This document shows, one piece after another, positions 1 through 9,110 of a DNA stretch of 31,905 bases. Source of the stretch: a virus; the IMG/VR virus record IMGVR_UViG_3300038825_000460, positions 1 to 31,905 of that record; one strand, 5' to 3'. Made by a program: the position numbers and the translations under genes. The stretch's first letter is position 1, and every line of letters starts with the position of its first letter. Below the pieces are notes generated by a model, which saw only the letters and a list, made by a program, of their open reading frames with translations, ran no database searches and was not told the origin of the DNA.

Positions 1-171
1 GCTGGTGTTAATACTGCAACTACTACAGGCATAGATATGGTAAATGTTACAAATACATCAAATGTTAAAACTAGATTTTTAGCTAGGTCACATCAAGATT
101 GTCAAGCAAGAGGAGATACAACTTATAACTTTACTTCGTTTACATTTATTAGACTAGGAGATAGCACATAA
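1..171 (+). CDS. Tail fibre-like protein, 3' end only
   Basis: An open frame runs from the first base to a TAA at 169-171, giving the last 56 residues of a protein whose start lies outside the window. It is rich in Thr, Ser and Asn and has a beta-type pattern ending in 'FTFIRLGDST', like the C-terminal parts of phage fibre or receptor-binding proteins. The next gene starts on the final base of its stop codon (TAATG), so the two are translationally coupled. The fibre role is inferred from composition and from the following fibre-type genes. Confidence 0.6.
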   Translation, partial: AGVNTATTTGIDMVNVTNTSNVKTRFLARSHQDCQARGDTTYNFTSFTFIRLGDST

Positions 172-467
172 TGAATAGAGATTATTTACAAGAAGCATTG
201 ATGACATTTAATGGTGGTAATTGGTATGGTTGGAAAACACATGATGATGATGAAAATAAAATTCCTAACTCTGAACGTATGCAATACCAATACATTAAGA
301 TTATTAAAGATGGTGCAACAATACCAAGTGAAGCAGAAGTAAATGCAAAGATACAAGAATTAAAAGATGCTGAACAAGCAGCAATAAACAAAAAAGCATC
401 TGGCAAACAAAAACTAAAAGACTTGGGATTAGATGATGACGAAATCCAAGCATTAATAGGAGTATAG
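171..467 (+). CDS. Small tail fibre accessory protein (assembly chaperone candidate)
   Basis: 98 residues. The N-terminal half is Trp/Tyr-rich (NWYGWKTHDD); the C-terminal half is a charged helix containing 'IPSEAEVNAKIQELKDAEQA' and ends in an acidic LGLDDDEIQALIG segment. Such small helical proteins with an 'IPSE/NAKI' motif commonly sit between fibre genes in marine phages and are thought to assist fibre assembly. That is family knowledge, not proof. It overlaps the preceding stop by one base and is followed directly by the next start, with AGGAG about 8 bases ahead of it. Confidence 0.55.
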   Translation: MNRDYLQEALMTFNGGNWYGWKTHDDDENKIPNSERMQYQYIKIIKDGATIPSEAEVNAKIQELKDAEQAAINKKASGKQKLKDLGLDDDEIQALIGV

Positions 468-1016
468 ATGGCAATAATTAAACCAAACAATAATACAATA
501 TCTGGAATAACTGCTTTACCAAATGGTATCGTATCTGCATCTGCTTTAGCAAGTGGTGTAGGTGGTAAAGTTTTACAATATGTAAAATCACAATCTGGTA
601 ATTTTGATGCTTCTCAAGGAAATTGGAATGTTACTTCTACAACACCTACAAGCACAAATATTACTGCTTCAATTACACCAACTAATTCTTCGTCTAAAAT
701 TATTGGAACAGGATTTGTTACCTATGGTGCTGATGGAAGTAATATAACTGCTTTCCAATTTGGATTTAAAATTCAAAGAACTTCAGACAATGCTGACAAA
801 ACAGCTATGACACCTGGAAGTTTTTTTGGTTGGGATAGTGAATATAACGCAAGTCAACAAACTAGATGGGACGTTTATAGAATGATACCAATGAATTTAT
901 ATGACGACAATCATGGAACAACATCTGAAATTACATATAGATTATTTGTAAGAAGTGCTTCTGGACATCAAAATAGAGGTGGTGCTATGTATTTAAATTT
1001 ATTTGAGGTACTTTAA
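468..1016 (+). CDS. Tail fibre / receptor-binding-type protein
   Basis: 182 residues, rich in Ser, Thr, Asn and Gly. The N-terminus 'MAIIKPNNNTISGITALPNG' is a typical virion-attachment start of marine phage fibre proteins, followed by a 'GGKVLQYV' segment and a beta-rich C-terminal domain that ends in hydrophobic beta strands (MYLNLFEVL). The end resembles the truncated gene at the window start, so tandem fibre genes are likely. It probably contacts the host surface. No enzymatic motif is visible. Confidence 0.65.
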   Translation: MAIIKPNNNTISGITALPNGIVSASALASGVGGKVLQYVKSQSGNFDASQGNWNVTSTTPTSTNITASITPTNSSSKIIGTGFVTYGADGSNITAFQFGFKIQRTSDNADKTAMTPGSFFGWDSEYNASQQTRWDVYRMIPMNLYDDNHGTTSEITYRLFVRSASGHQNRGGAMYLNLFEVL

Positions 1017-1018
1017 TT

Positions 1019-1345
1019 ATGAACATAGCAACAAAACATTTTTTAGCAATTAAAGATATTAATCCAAATGCTGAATTTAGTATTATAGATGATGATTTAG
1101 ATAATATTAATTGGTTAAATGGAACAACACCTATTCCTAAAGCTGACATAGAAGCTAAAATGGTAGAGGTACAAGCAGAGTATGATGCTAACCAATATCA
1201 AAGAGATAGAGTTTATCCTAGCATTGGAGATCAACTAGATATGCTATGGCATTCTATAGATCAGAATCCTAAATTAAAATCTGAATACTTTGAGTTCTAT
1301 GAAGCTATTAAAGCAGTTAAAGTAAAGCATCCTAAAAATGGCTAA
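1019..1345 (+). CDS. Tail fibre-linked protein with YPSIGDQLDMLWHSI motif
   Basis: 108 residues. The motif 'VYPSIGDQLDMLWHSID' near residues 65-81, after a helical 'KADIEAKMVEVQAEYDANQ' segment, recurs in small proteins next to tail fibre genes of cyanophages and other marine phages, some annotated as XkdW-like or fibre assembly proteins. It follows the fibre gene by two bases and overlaps the next gene by eight. A fibre chaperone or virion component is the best guess. Confidence 0.6.
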   Translation: MNIATKHFLAIKDINPNAEFSIIDDDLDNINWLNGTTPIPKADIEAKMVEVQAEYDANQYQRDRVYPSIGDQLDMLWHSIDQNPKLKSEYFEFYEAIKAVKVKHPKNG

Positions 1346-1679
1346 TTTATACAAAAACGCTATGTTTGATCTTACAACGACAAACAAAACAACTGTATAT
1401 ACTTGTCCTACAGATAGAACAGCTTTAGTTAAAACTATACAAGTTACTAATATTCATAGTGGAGCTAATGAAGTAGAAGTATTTACTACAGATGCATCAG
1501 ATTCTAATGCAGAACATGAAATAGCTCATGTATCTTTAGGATCAAAATCAGTTGAAAACTTAGCTAAAGGAACTATAGTATTAGAATCAGCAGATACATT
1601 AAAATTAAAAGCACAAACTGCTAATGATATAGCAGGAATAATAAGTATATTAGAATTGTTTGACGAAAAAAGTACATAA
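1338..1679 (+). CDS. Small putative virion protein, beta-rich
   Basis: 113 residues with alternating polar and hydrophobic residues and no Cys-pair or catalytic motif apart from a single Cys in 'VYTCPTDRTALVKTIQV'. The pattern fits a compact beta-sandwich decoration or fibre-base protein of the type found near fibre genes in pelagic phages. It overlaps the upstream gene by 8 bases, and its TAA shares one base with the next ATG, so all these genes form one rightward transcript. The function is not known. Confidence 0.55.
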   Translation: MANLYKNAMFDLTTTNKTTVYTCPTDRTALVKTIQVTNIHSGANEVEVFTTDASDSNAEHEIAHVSLGSKSVENLAKGTIVLESADTLKLKAQTANDIAGIISILELFDEKST

Positions 1680-2098
1680 TGCAATTGGTTCAAATACCTA
1701 AAGAAAACATTGAAGAAGTATGGCCTATAGTCGTTAAAGATATTGCAGACGCATTAGCTAGATCTAATGGATATGCATTAGCAGACCATATTAAAAAATG
1801 GATTCTTGAAGAAAAAATGCAGTTATGGATTCTTTGGAGTCTCAAAGATAAACAATATTATGGAACAGTAGTTACTGAAATAATACAAAGACCATTACAA
1901 CGATGTCTTAATATAAAAATTATGACTGGTAAGCATCGTGAAAAATGGCAACATTTAATAAAACATATTGAAGATTTTGCATGGCAAAACAAATGTGATT
2001 TATTAGAGTTAGTAGCAAGACCTGGGTGGAAGAAAGTTCTAAAACCTTTTGGTTATAAAGAAAGTCATATATTATTAGAAAAGAAAAAGGAGAAATAA
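1679..2098 (+). CDS. GNAT-fold acetyltransferase-like phage protein
   Basis: 139 residues. The layout fits the GNAT fold: an N-terminal 'IPKENIEEVWPIVVKDIADAL' helix, beta strands 'QLWILWSL', 'YYGTVVTEI' and 'CLNIKIMTG', a helix 'KWQHLIKHIEDFAWQNKCD', then 'LLELVARPGWKKVLKPFGY'. Proteins of this size beside ejection-protein genes are frequent in T7-like and marine podoviruses and are often virion-associated. Enzymatic activity is uncertain because the classic acetyl-CoA loop (Q/RxxGxG/A) is not evident. A strong AAGGAG for the next gene lies in its tail. Confidence 0.55.
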   Translation: MQLVQIPKENIEEVWPIVVKDIADALARSNGYALADHIKKWILEEKMQLWILWSLKDKQYYGTVVTEIIQRPLQRCLNIKIMTGKHREKWQHLIKHIEDFAWQNKCDLLELVARPGWKKVLKPFGYKESHILLEKKKEK

Positions 2099-2101
2099 AT
2101 T

Positions 2102-2812
2102 ATGTCATCAGGAGGAGGAACAACTGTAACAAGTAATTCAGTTCAACCCTATTCAGCAGCAGAACCAGCATTAAATCAGATTATATCTGAAGCTGGAACT
2201 ATATATGGTCAAGGGCCAGAAGCAGCAGGATATGTTGCACCGACACAACAAACTTTACAAGGTTTAGGTGCACAAGAAACTATTGCAGGTGCTGCAAATC
2301 AACAAATATTAGATACTATACAAGGACAGTATAGCAATCCATTCTTATCTCCTATGATTGCTCAAGCTGGAAAAGATGTATATTCTAGTGTTGCAGGACA
2401 ATTTAGTGGAGCAGGTAGAACACCTGGATCTCCAATGATGCAAAATCAAGTAGTTGGACAAGTAGCAGAGAAAGCATTACCTTACGCATTTCAAGCATAC
2501 AATGCTGAAAGAGGTAGACAATTAGGAACAGCTCAACAAGTACCTAGCTTAACAGCAGTAGGTGGAGCTTTAGAAGATATACAAAGACAACAAAACATGG
2601 CACCTCAACAATCATTAGCTCAGTACTATAATACTGTAGCACCGATTGCTTTTGGTTTGCCAACACAACAAACACAACAACCAGCACCAAATCCATTAGG
2701 TATGGCTGCAGGTGGAGCTATGACTGGAGCTGCTGTAGGAAATATGATGGGAGCAACAGGTATGGGTGCAGCAATTGGTGGTCTTGGTGGATTATTAGGA
2801 GGACTATTATAA
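2102..2812 (+). CDS. Glycine-rich internal virion (ejection) protein
   Basis: 236 residues beginning 'MSSGGGTTVTSN'. The middle is Gln/Ala-rich and helical; the C-terminus is a glycine-zipper hydrophobic run (residues about 198-236, GG/GxxxG repeats ending GLLGGLL) typical of membrane-inserting segments. It heads a block of Gly-, Ser- or Lys-rich proteins running up to the 1091-residue protein, which suits proteins stored in the head and ejected with the DNA. A good Shine-Dalgarno (AAGGAG) precedes the ATG. The role is inferred from composition and place. Confidence 0.6.
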   Translation: MSSGGGTTVTSNSVQPYSAAEPALNQIISEAGTIYGQGPEAAGYVAPTQQTLQGLGAQETIAGAANQQILDTIQGQYSNPFLSPMIAQAGKDVYSSVAGQFSGAGRTPGSPMMQNQVVGQVAEKALPYAFQAYNAERGRQLGTAQQVPSLTAVGGALEDIQRQQNMAPQQSLAQYYNTVAPIAFGLPTQQTQQPAPNPLGMAAGGAMTGAAVGNMMGATGMGAAIGGLGGLLGGLL

Positions 2813-2907
2813 TGAAATTAAAAGAACATATACCACATTTTGTGGCAGAACATAAAAAAGCAATAGCAGTAGCTGTTGTTATTTTAGTTATAGCAATAAT
2901 TATATAA
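2812..2907 (+). CDS. 31-residue single-pass membrane peptide
   Basis: The ATG shares one base with the preceding TAA (TAATG), and the ORF closes at TAA 2905-2907, nine bases before the next gene, which has its own AAGGAT site. The peptide has a basic, His-containing head (MKLKEHIPHFVAEHKKA) and a hydrophobic tail of about 14 residues (IAVAVVILVIAIII). It fills the gap between two ejection-block genes exactly, so it is probably real. It may help the ejection proteins at the inner membrane. Confidence 0.5.
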   Translation: MKLKEHIPHFVAEHKKAIAVAVVILVIAIII

Positions 2908-2915
2908 GGATATAA

Positions 2916-3632
2916 ATGCCAGGACATCATGGAGGATCAAGCTCGTCTAGTTCAAGTTCATCATCATCTGGAGGAGGAAATGGTGGCAGAGAATCTTATG
3001 GAGGTGGAGGACAATATTCAGCTCCTTCTGCTCCTTCAGCTCCTTCAGCACCAAGTGGTAATGGTCAAGTAGATGTAGGTTTTCAAGAAGCATTAAGAAA
3101 ACAAGCTATTCAACAAGCTGATCCTGTATATGGAGATCCTGATCCAGAAGTAGATGTTGATCCAAGAGACAGAGATAGTATTACAAGTTTTAAAGATAAT
3201 TACGTAGCTAATGTAAAATCAAATCCAATGTATCTTGGTATAGGTGGTTTGTTACATACAGCTTATCAAACTAGTAAAGCTAAAAGTATGCTTTCAGGTG
3301 TACCAGGTTATGAATTTTTAGATTATGGTAATGGAAATTCTCCAACAGTTCAACCAATTGCTGGAGGTGGGGGAGAAAACACAACTGCTTTACTTGCTGC
3401 ATCACCTTACTTAGTAAGTGGAATTACACAAGTTGAATCAGAAGCATCTAAATGGTATAACAGTATAGGCAATAACACTAAACAATTTAACTTTGCTAGT
3501 GCTTATGCAACTGCTAAAGAAAAAGTTTCACAAACATTAAATAACAAAGGGCCAATAGGAATGTTAGCTGTAAGCGACAGTCCATATTACGATTGGTTAA
3601 AAACAAATAAATTAGATAGAGGAATATTATAA
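2916..3632 (+). CDS. Ser/Gly-rich ejection-block protein
   Basis: 238 residues. The first 30 are low-complexity Ser and Gly, then come 'SAPSAP' repeats, an acidic 'DPDPEVDVDPRDRDS' patch near residue 75, and a more ordered C-terminal half. There is no enzymatic motif. The Ser run is encoded by varied codons, so it is not simple slippage of one repeat. The gene is coupled to the next by TAATG. A disordered internal virion or head-to-tail linker protein is plausible. Confidence 0.55.
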   Translation: MPGHHGGSSSSSSSSSSSGGGNGGRESYGGGGQYSAPSAPSAPSAPSGNGQVDVGFQEALRKQAIQQADPVYGDPDPEVDVDPRDRDSITSFKDNYVANVKSNPMYLGIGGLLHTAYQTSKAKSMLSGVPGYEFLDYGNGNSPTVQPIAGGGGENTTALLAASPYLVSGITQVESEASKWYNSIGNNTKQFNFASAYATAKEKVSQTLNNKGPIGMLAVSDSPYYDWLKTNKLDRGIL

Positions 3633-4837
3633 TGGGTTTATTAGATATATGGAATGATTGGAAAAAAAATAATCAAGGCACAGTCCAAGATGATTTTTCA
3701 GGCATGAATAGTGATATGCAAACTGGTAGTTTAAATACTGCTGGTGGAGTAGAAAATCCTTTATACAATAGAAAAGAATCTCCATTAATTAAAAATCCTA
3801 TATTTCCTACAGATTCAACCAAAGGATTTGGTAAAGTTTTAGCAGTACCACCAGGACAAGGACAGATTACAATAGGTGGTAAAACATTTAATGCACCTAA
3901 ATCTGTATTAACTAAAGATGCACAAGCTAATCAAGCAAAAGCTATTGCTGCAGCACAAAACAATACAGAAACAAGTGCAAATAAAACTTTAACAGATCCT
4001 ATTACACAAGGTGGTAGTGGTGTTAAACAAGCTGAAGATATGGGTTTTATGCAAAAACTATCTAACATGGCAGGTGTAGACTTTGATAAAGCTGCTGCTA
4101 ATTGGAAAGATAAAGGTGGCTTTGAAGGACTTATGGCTAACCCTGCATTTAGTTTAGGACTAGCATTAATGCAATCATCAGCTAATGGTAAAACAATTAA
4201 CCAAGGTATATTAGATAACTTTGTTAAGTCTGCTAAAATATCTACAGAATTTAAAGACAGAATAGAAGCTAGAAAACAAGAACCTATACAAGCTACTGAA
4301 GCTGATATTGGTGAAATGAAAACAATGTTAGAAAGATTTAAAATTGCTGAACCTAACATTTGGGAAAAAGGATTTAGTTTTCTTAAAGGTGAAAATGCAA
4401 CAGCAGATTATGATAGAGCTGTAGAAGCTATTGCAATTGAATATCAAAAACGAATTGCAGCTGCACAAAAAAATAACAAATCAGGTAAACCTTTAGTTAT
4501 TGATAGTAATTTTAAAGAAAAAATACTTAAAGATTTATTAAACTCTAAAGACTTTAAAGAGAAAAAAGGTTGGTTTGGGCCATTTACATCTGGAACTTTA
4601 GAAAAAAAATCAGTATTTAGAGAACATGGTGGCCCAGTAAAAGCTGGTAAACCTTATGTTGTAGGAGAAAAAGGGCCTGAGATTATAATACCTACATCAG
4701 ATGGTAATGTACTATCTAATGATGACTCACAAATATTTAATATGCTATTAGCATCTAACCCACAACTACAAAAAGTATCTAGACAAAGAGCTGAAAAAGT
4801 TTTGAGATCTAGATTCCCAGAATATTTTGAAGGATAA
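3632..4837 (+). CDS. Internal virion protein with tape-measure-type C-terminal motif
   Basis: 401 residues. The N-terminal two thirds are helical, Ala/Lys/Gln-rich and of low complexity. Near residues 330-357 is 'GGPVKAGKPYVVGEKGPEII' followed by 'PTSDGNVLSND', matching the GGPV-AG-PY-VGE-GPE motif usually found near the C-terminus of siphovirus and myovirus tape-measure proteins. A 'AQANQAKAIAAAQNN' coiled stretch lies near residue 95. No long transmembrane helices are present. At 401 residues it is too short for a long-tail ruler, so an ejected or internal protein that shares this module is more likely. Confidence 0.55.
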   Translation: MGLLDIWNDWKKNNQGTVQDDFSGMNSDMQTGSLNTAGGVENPLYNRKESPLIKNPIFPTDSTKGFGKVLAVPPGQGQITIGGKTFNAPKSVLTKDAQANQAKAIAAAQNNTETSANKTLTDPITQGGSGVKQAEDMGFMQKLSNMAGVDFDKAAANWKDKGGFEGLMANPAFSLGLALMQSSANGKTINQGILDNFVKSAKISTEFKDRIEARKQEPIQATEADIGEMKTMLERFKIAEPNIWEKGFSFLKGENATADYDRAVEAIAIEYQKRIAAAQKNNKSGKPLVIDSNFKEKILKDLLNSKDFKEKKGWFGPFTSGTLEKKSVFREHGGPVKAGKPYVVGEKGPEIIIPTSDGNVLSNDDSQIFNMLLASNPQLQKVSRQRAEKVLRSRFPEYFEG

Positions 4838-4839
4838 CA

Positions 4840-5400
4840 ATGATTAAAAAATTTATAATAAAAGGTGTAAGTAAAAAGTTTAAAGGTTTGCAAAAACTTA
4901 AACCACAAAAAACTCCTAGCAGATTTACTAAAGTTTTAAGTGACACACAAGTAAAAGCTAATCAAAGAAAAGTTTTAGGTGATGTACCTGAATTTATGGG
5001 TTTATCTTCTAGATCTATTGGAGACTTAGCATCAGATAGTTTAGCATTAAGAACAGCTAATAAAACATTTTTTAAATCTTTAACTAAAGGACTTAAACAA
5101 TCTAGAGCTAGAACTGCTACAGGTATTAAAACATTTAGACAAACTAAAAAAATTTCTAAATTAGCAGTAACAAAAGCTAAATCTAAAGGTGCTATGAAAG
5201 CATATAATACAGCTATAAAAAAATCAGATAAAGTAGAAAGAAGCACTTCAGATTTTTTAAAAGGTAGATTTTCACAAAGTTCTTTTATTAATAAAACTAA
5301 AGCAGCTAAAAGACCATTAAGAGATGGTACTAAACTAAGACGTGAAGGCGATAGAATAATAGACTACCAGAAAAAATTAATGAAAGATATGGGATTCTAG
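4840..5400 (+). CDS. Lysine-rich basic ejection-block protein
   Basis: 186 residues, strongly basic throughout with Lys/Arg clusters such as 'KKFKGLQKLKPQKTPSRF' and 'TFRQTKKISKLAVTKAKSK', and helical with no Cys. GAAGGA precedes the ATG. It lies between the tape-measure-motif protein and the giant internal protein. DNA binding in the capsid, or membrane-active ejection, would fit its charge; neither is shown by a motif. Confidence 0.5.
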   Translation: MIKKFIIKGVSKKFKGLQKLKPQKTPSRFTKVLSDTQVKANQRKVLGDVPEFMGLSSRSIGDLASDSLALRTANKTFFKSLTKGLKQSRARTATGIKTFRQTKKISKLAVTKAKSKGAMKAYNTAIKKSDKVERSTSDFLKGRFSQSSFINKTKAAKRPLRDGTKLRREGDRIIDYQKKLMKDMGF

Positions 5401-5401
5401 T

Positions 5402-8400
5402 GTGGCCAATGACTTCAATATTAATGAATTTAAATTAAAAGACCCTGTAAGTAACATTAACGATGGTTTAAAAGAACCAGTCAGAGATGGTACTCCAGGG
5501 TTTTTTTCGTCTCTTAAAAATCCATTAGATTTAATGTTGGAAGAATCTCTACCAGCATCACTATATCAATGGGCTACAGGTAATACTAAAAAGAAACAAG
5601 CTCAAGAAGCATTAGATTATATTCGTAATAATCCACAACAACAAGGCTCTAAAATCTACAAAGAAGCTGAACGTAAACTTAATCGTTTTGGTTATCTATT
5701 AGATGATGGGCCAATGGATATAGACCTAAAAGAAATAGGTAATATGATTAAACAATCTCCAAGACTATTTGGTGCTGAGATGGTTAACATGGTTATGGCA
5801 GATCCATACTTACTATTTATGCCATTAGGATGGGGTAAGCTAGGTAGAGGAGTAGTTAATTCACTTAGACTTAAATACTCTAAAAGATTTCAAATAACTA
5901 AATCAACTACAGAACTTGGCAAATTAAAAGCTAGTGCACAAGTAAAAGAATTAGCAAGATTAAGAGAAGCAGCTAAAATGGATATGGCAATAGGAAGTAT
6001 TGCTACATTAGGTGTACCATTTGTATTCTCTACATCTTACCAATTAGGAGAAAGAGGTGAGTTCACTGGTAAGCGAACAGCAGCAGAAACAACTATTGGA
6101 GCTACAGCAGGAGCTATATTCTCATTAGGTTTTGCAGGAATGGGTGCAGTCATAGGTAGAAACACAGGACTAGACCCACAAAGAGTACAAAGATCTATGA
6201 TCAATACTCTTAATAAAAATAAAAATTTAGCAAATAGCGTTGAATATACAGACAAAGGTTCTTACAGAATCGTAGATGATATTCTAAATGATTTAAAAAA
6301 AGAAGTAGGCGTAGTAATAGACGAAGCAGAATTTTCAAGAATAGCTAATGAAGTAACATCATTTGCTAGACCAACAGTAGAAAGTGCTAAAGACATAGCA
6401 AAAAATACATTATTTAAAGCAGCATCTATAGGTGGTGTTGTAGGTACAGCACAATTTTTAACAGCAGATGATGATAAACTTATAGCAACAGCTAAAGGAT
6501 TTGGTACAGGTGTAGGTATATATGCAGCAGCTAAAGCAGCAACAATGTATTTTGGTAGAAGTAGAGTACCTTATCAAAGTGCAGAAACAAAAGTAGAATC
6601 AGCATTAGATGCAGCACAATATTCTACTATTAGATACAATTCATACGCACAAGAACTAGCAAACAAAATTAAAGATACATTACCAGATCAATTAGATTCT
6701 AGACGTAAAGTATTTTATTATCTAACTGGTGCTACAGTAGATGAAAACTTTAGATACAATAAAAATGTTAAGCCTTTTAATAAAGGTTTATTATCAGATA
6801 CAGAACTAAATGCAGCTAATGACATCTCTAAAATATTTAATGAATTTTATGAGATGTTTAATACTCAAGGTGCAGGTATAGTTAAATATAAAAAATCTAA
6901 TTATTTACCTTTACTATGGGATGGTTATAGAAGTAAAACAGGTGAACTGTTTAGTTTTACTAATAAGTTTGAAACAGCTATTACTGGAGATAATCCTAAG
7001 TTTAAATTTAGTAGATCTAGAGTCTTTGAAGATATTAACCAAGGTTTAAGAATGGGTTACACTATTAGACCTGGTATGGATGATCCAGCTGAACTTATGA
7101 GATTATACCTTCAAGCAGCAGGTAAGTCATTAACTACACAAAATGTATTACGTTTTTTAGAAACTAATTATATAGGTAAAAGCACAGATATACTTACAAA
7201 ACCATTTCTTGCTAGAACTAGAAAACAAGCTGCGTTTATAGATCCACAAGAAAGAATAAACTACACAGAATTTAATCACCCATTTTTTACAGGTGATAAA
7301 GGATTTATACCATTAATACATAAAGGTATAGAACCATCATTACGTATGGTGTTTGATGCAACAACTGAACAACAGTTAATGACTGCATTATTTACTACTA
7401 ACCTTATGATGAAACGATTAGCTGTGGGCTTTTCATTCTTTCATGCTGGTGCATTAGTAGAATCTTTATGGTTTGCAGGTGCTAAGTTTAAAACTATAGG
7501 TAAGTTTTTAAGTCCTAAAACTAAACCAGAAGTATTAAAACAATTACAAGATCCAGGTTATTATCTTACAGATTATCCACACGCTATTAAAACATTAAGA
7601 GCTATGGGTTATGATGATGTTGTTAGATTTGCACAAGGACATAAACTAAATATATCTATGCCAGAAGATGTTGGTTATGATAGATTTTATCAAAACATTA
7701 GAGATGTAGATACTTTTCTTAAAAGACATTTTGGTATAAATGAAAAAGGAAACATAGAAAGAACATTTAAGTTTTTTGATAGAATTACTTGGGATAGAAT
7801 ATTTACTTCTGCTAAATTACATACATTTCTTACATCATTAAACAAAGGTAAGAATGCAATACAGCCTGGCGATACACATGAACAGTTATATAAAAAAGCT
7901 AGAATAGCTGCACAATTTACTAATGATGCATATGGTGGACAAGACTGGGCTGCAGTTACACAAAGAATACAAAATAGACTTATTAAAAATTTAGCACAAA
8001 CTACATTAACTCCAGGATCTAGAGGTTATTTACAATTATTATTATTTGCTCCAGATTGGACAATATCTAACATAAGAATTATAGCTAAGTCATTACCAGG
8101 ATTTGAAAGCGATCCTATGGCTAGAAGGCTATATCAATACTATTTTGCTAGAGCTGCACTTACATATGCAGTAGCAGGATCTGCACTAAACTATATGTTC
8201 TCAGGACATAGTATATTAGAAAACACAGATCCAACAAGAATTGACTTAGGGAATGGTGAAGTATTAACCTTCTCTAAACAATTAATGGAACCTTTTCATT
8301 GGATTACAGCACCTCAATCTACAGGTCTTAAAAAAATTGGTTCTCTACCTAGAACAGTTATAGAAGTATTAACTAACAAACAATACTTAACTACTAAGTG

Positions 8401-8677
8401 GAGTCCTAATATGACTAAGAAGGATGATGAAGCTATTGAAAAAGGTTTAAAAATCGGTGGTCATGTAGGTATGAGATTTTTACCTATTTGGCTGCAACAA
8501 GCAACAAACTCAATTAAGGAAGGATTGTTACAACAAGGTCTATCTTTAGACTTAGCATCCGATACAGCAGTTGATTTTGTACTAGGGCAATTAGGTCACC
8601 CTAGATACCAAGGGCCTAGATATACACAATACAAAACGAAAGGGTTAGTAAGGTCTCCTTACGAAACATTATTCTAA
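5402..8677 (+). CDS. Large internal virion / ejection protein, 1091 residues
   Basis: This is the largest gene in the window. It starts with GTG at 5402, one base after the previous stop; no closer ATG exists and residues 1-12 (MANDFNINEFKL) look natural. Gly/Ala-rich hydrophobic segments lie around residues 198-255 and 338-380, possible membrane-spanning parts. The rest is soluble and helical. It ends in 'GLVRSPYETLF'. Size, position last in the ejection block and hydrophobic patches resemble the large internal proteins of podoviruses. No lysozyme or transglycosylase motif was recognised. Confidence 0.6.
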   Translation: MANDFNINEFKLKDPVSNINDGLKEPVRDGTPGFFSSLKNPLDLMLEESLPASLYQWATGNTKKKQAQEALDYIRNNPQQQGSKIYKEAERKLNRFGYLLDDGPMDIDLKEIGNMIKQSPRLFGAEMVNMVMADPYLLFMPLGWGKLGRGVVNSLRLKYSKRFQITKSTTELGKLKASAQVKELARLREAAKMDMAIGSIATLGVPFVFSTSYQLGERGEFTGKRTAAETTIGATAGAIFSLGFAGMGAVIGRNTGLDPQRVQRSMINTLNKNKNLANSVEYTDKGSYRIVDDILNDLKKEVGVVIDEAEFSRIANEVTSFARPTVESAKDIAKNTLFKAASIGGVVGTAQFLTADDDKLIATAKGFGTGVGIYAAAKAATMYFGRSRVPYQSAETKVESALDAAQYSTIRYNSYAQELANKIKDTLPDQLDSRRKVFYYLTGATVDENFRYNKNVKPFNKGLLSDTELNAANDISKIFNEFYEMFNTQGAGIVKYKKSNYLPLLWDGYRSKTGELFSFTNKFETAITGDNPKFKFSRSRVFEDINQGLRMGYTIRPGMDDPAELMRLYLQAAGKSLTTQNVLRFLETNYIGKSTDILTKPFLARTRKQAAFIDPQERINYTEFNHPFFTGDKGFIPLIHKGIEPSLRMVFDATTEQQLMTALFTTNLMMKRLAVGFSFFHAGALVESLWFAGAKFKTIGKFLSPKTKPEVLKQLQDPGYYLTDYPHAIKTLRAMGYDDVVRFAQGHKLNISMPEDVGYDRFYQNIRDVDTFLKRHFGINEKGNIERTFKFFDRITWDRIFTSAKLHTFLTSLNKGKNAIQPGDTHEQLYKKARIAAQFTNDAYGGQDWAAVTQRIQNRLIKNLAQTTLTPGSRGYLQLLLFAPDWTISNIRIIAKSLPGFESDPMARRLYQYYFARAALTYAVAGSALNYMFSGHSILENTDPTRIDLGNGEVLTFSKQLMEPFHWITAPQSTGLKKIGSLPRTVIEVLTNKQYLTTKWSPNMTKKDDEAIEKGLKIGGHVGMRFLPIWLQQATNSIKEGLLQQGLSLDLASDTAVDFVLGQLGHPRYQGPRYTQYKTKGLVRSPYETLF

Positions 8678-8877
8678 TGAGTAGACATACAGAAAACAAA
8701 GAAGAACTTCTTAAGGTTCATAATAGAATAGATCTTATTGATCAAAAACTAGATACTTTAGAAAACAATCATTTAGCTCATATGCAAAAAGATATAGATA
8801 GAATTATATATATTATATCAGCTATTGGTTTAGGTTTATTAGGACAATTTTTATATTTATTAACTAAAAATATTTAA
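8677..8877 (+). CDS. Small coiled-coil plus TM protein, XhlA-like holin accessory
   Basis: 66 residues: a heptad-type N-terminal coiled coil (RIDLIDQKLDTLENNHLAHM) followed by one hydrophobic helix (IIYIISAIGLGLLGQFLYLL) near residues 43-62. This is the layout of haemolysin XhlA-type lysis accessory proteins. TAATG overlaps couple it to both neighbours. A holin or antiholin-like role is inferred. Confidence 0.55.
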   Translation: MSRHTENKEELLKVHNRIDLIDQKLDTLENNHLAHMQKDIDRIIYIISAIGLGLLGQFLYLLTKNI

Positions 8878-9110
8878 TGAAATTTGCTTTACTAATGGTT
8901 ATGTGCTCCTACGTTGCAGGAGAATGTATAGATCCTGTACCTATGAATACATATTATAATGATATGTATAGTTGTATGAATGCAGGTTATCAGCATTCAT
9001 TAGACAAAAGCATTGATCTTGGTAAAGAACAAGTAAATGAATATAAAATATATATAAAATTTATATGTGTTGAAGAAACAGTTATAATACCACCAGGTAA
9101 ACCAACATAA
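8877..9110 (+). CDS. Small secreted Cys-containing protein
   Basis: 77 residues with a short hydrophobic start (MKFALLMVMCSYVAGECI) and further cysteines in 'MYSCMNAGYQHS' and 'IKFICVEE'. The pattern 'KFALLMVMC...C...MYSCMNAGY...IKFIC' recurs in marine phage and bacterial small proteins of unknown function. Export and disulphide bonding in the periplasm are plausible. It starts on the last base of the upstream stop. Confidence 0.5.
   Translation: MKFALLMVMCSYVAGECIDPVPMNTYYNDMYSCMNAGYQHSLDKSIDLGKEQVNEYKIYIKFICVEETVIIPPGKPT

Noticed and set aside
2916-3010. Ser/Gly repeat as a microsatellite or assembly error
   Set aside because: Codons vary along the run and the reading frame continues cleanly, so it is a coded low-complexity segment.
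3931-4359. Leftward 142-codon frame in the ejection block
   Set aside because: Antisense shadow of the Ala/Lys-rich internal virion protein; rich in Ser, Ala, Leu and Cys with no ribosome site.
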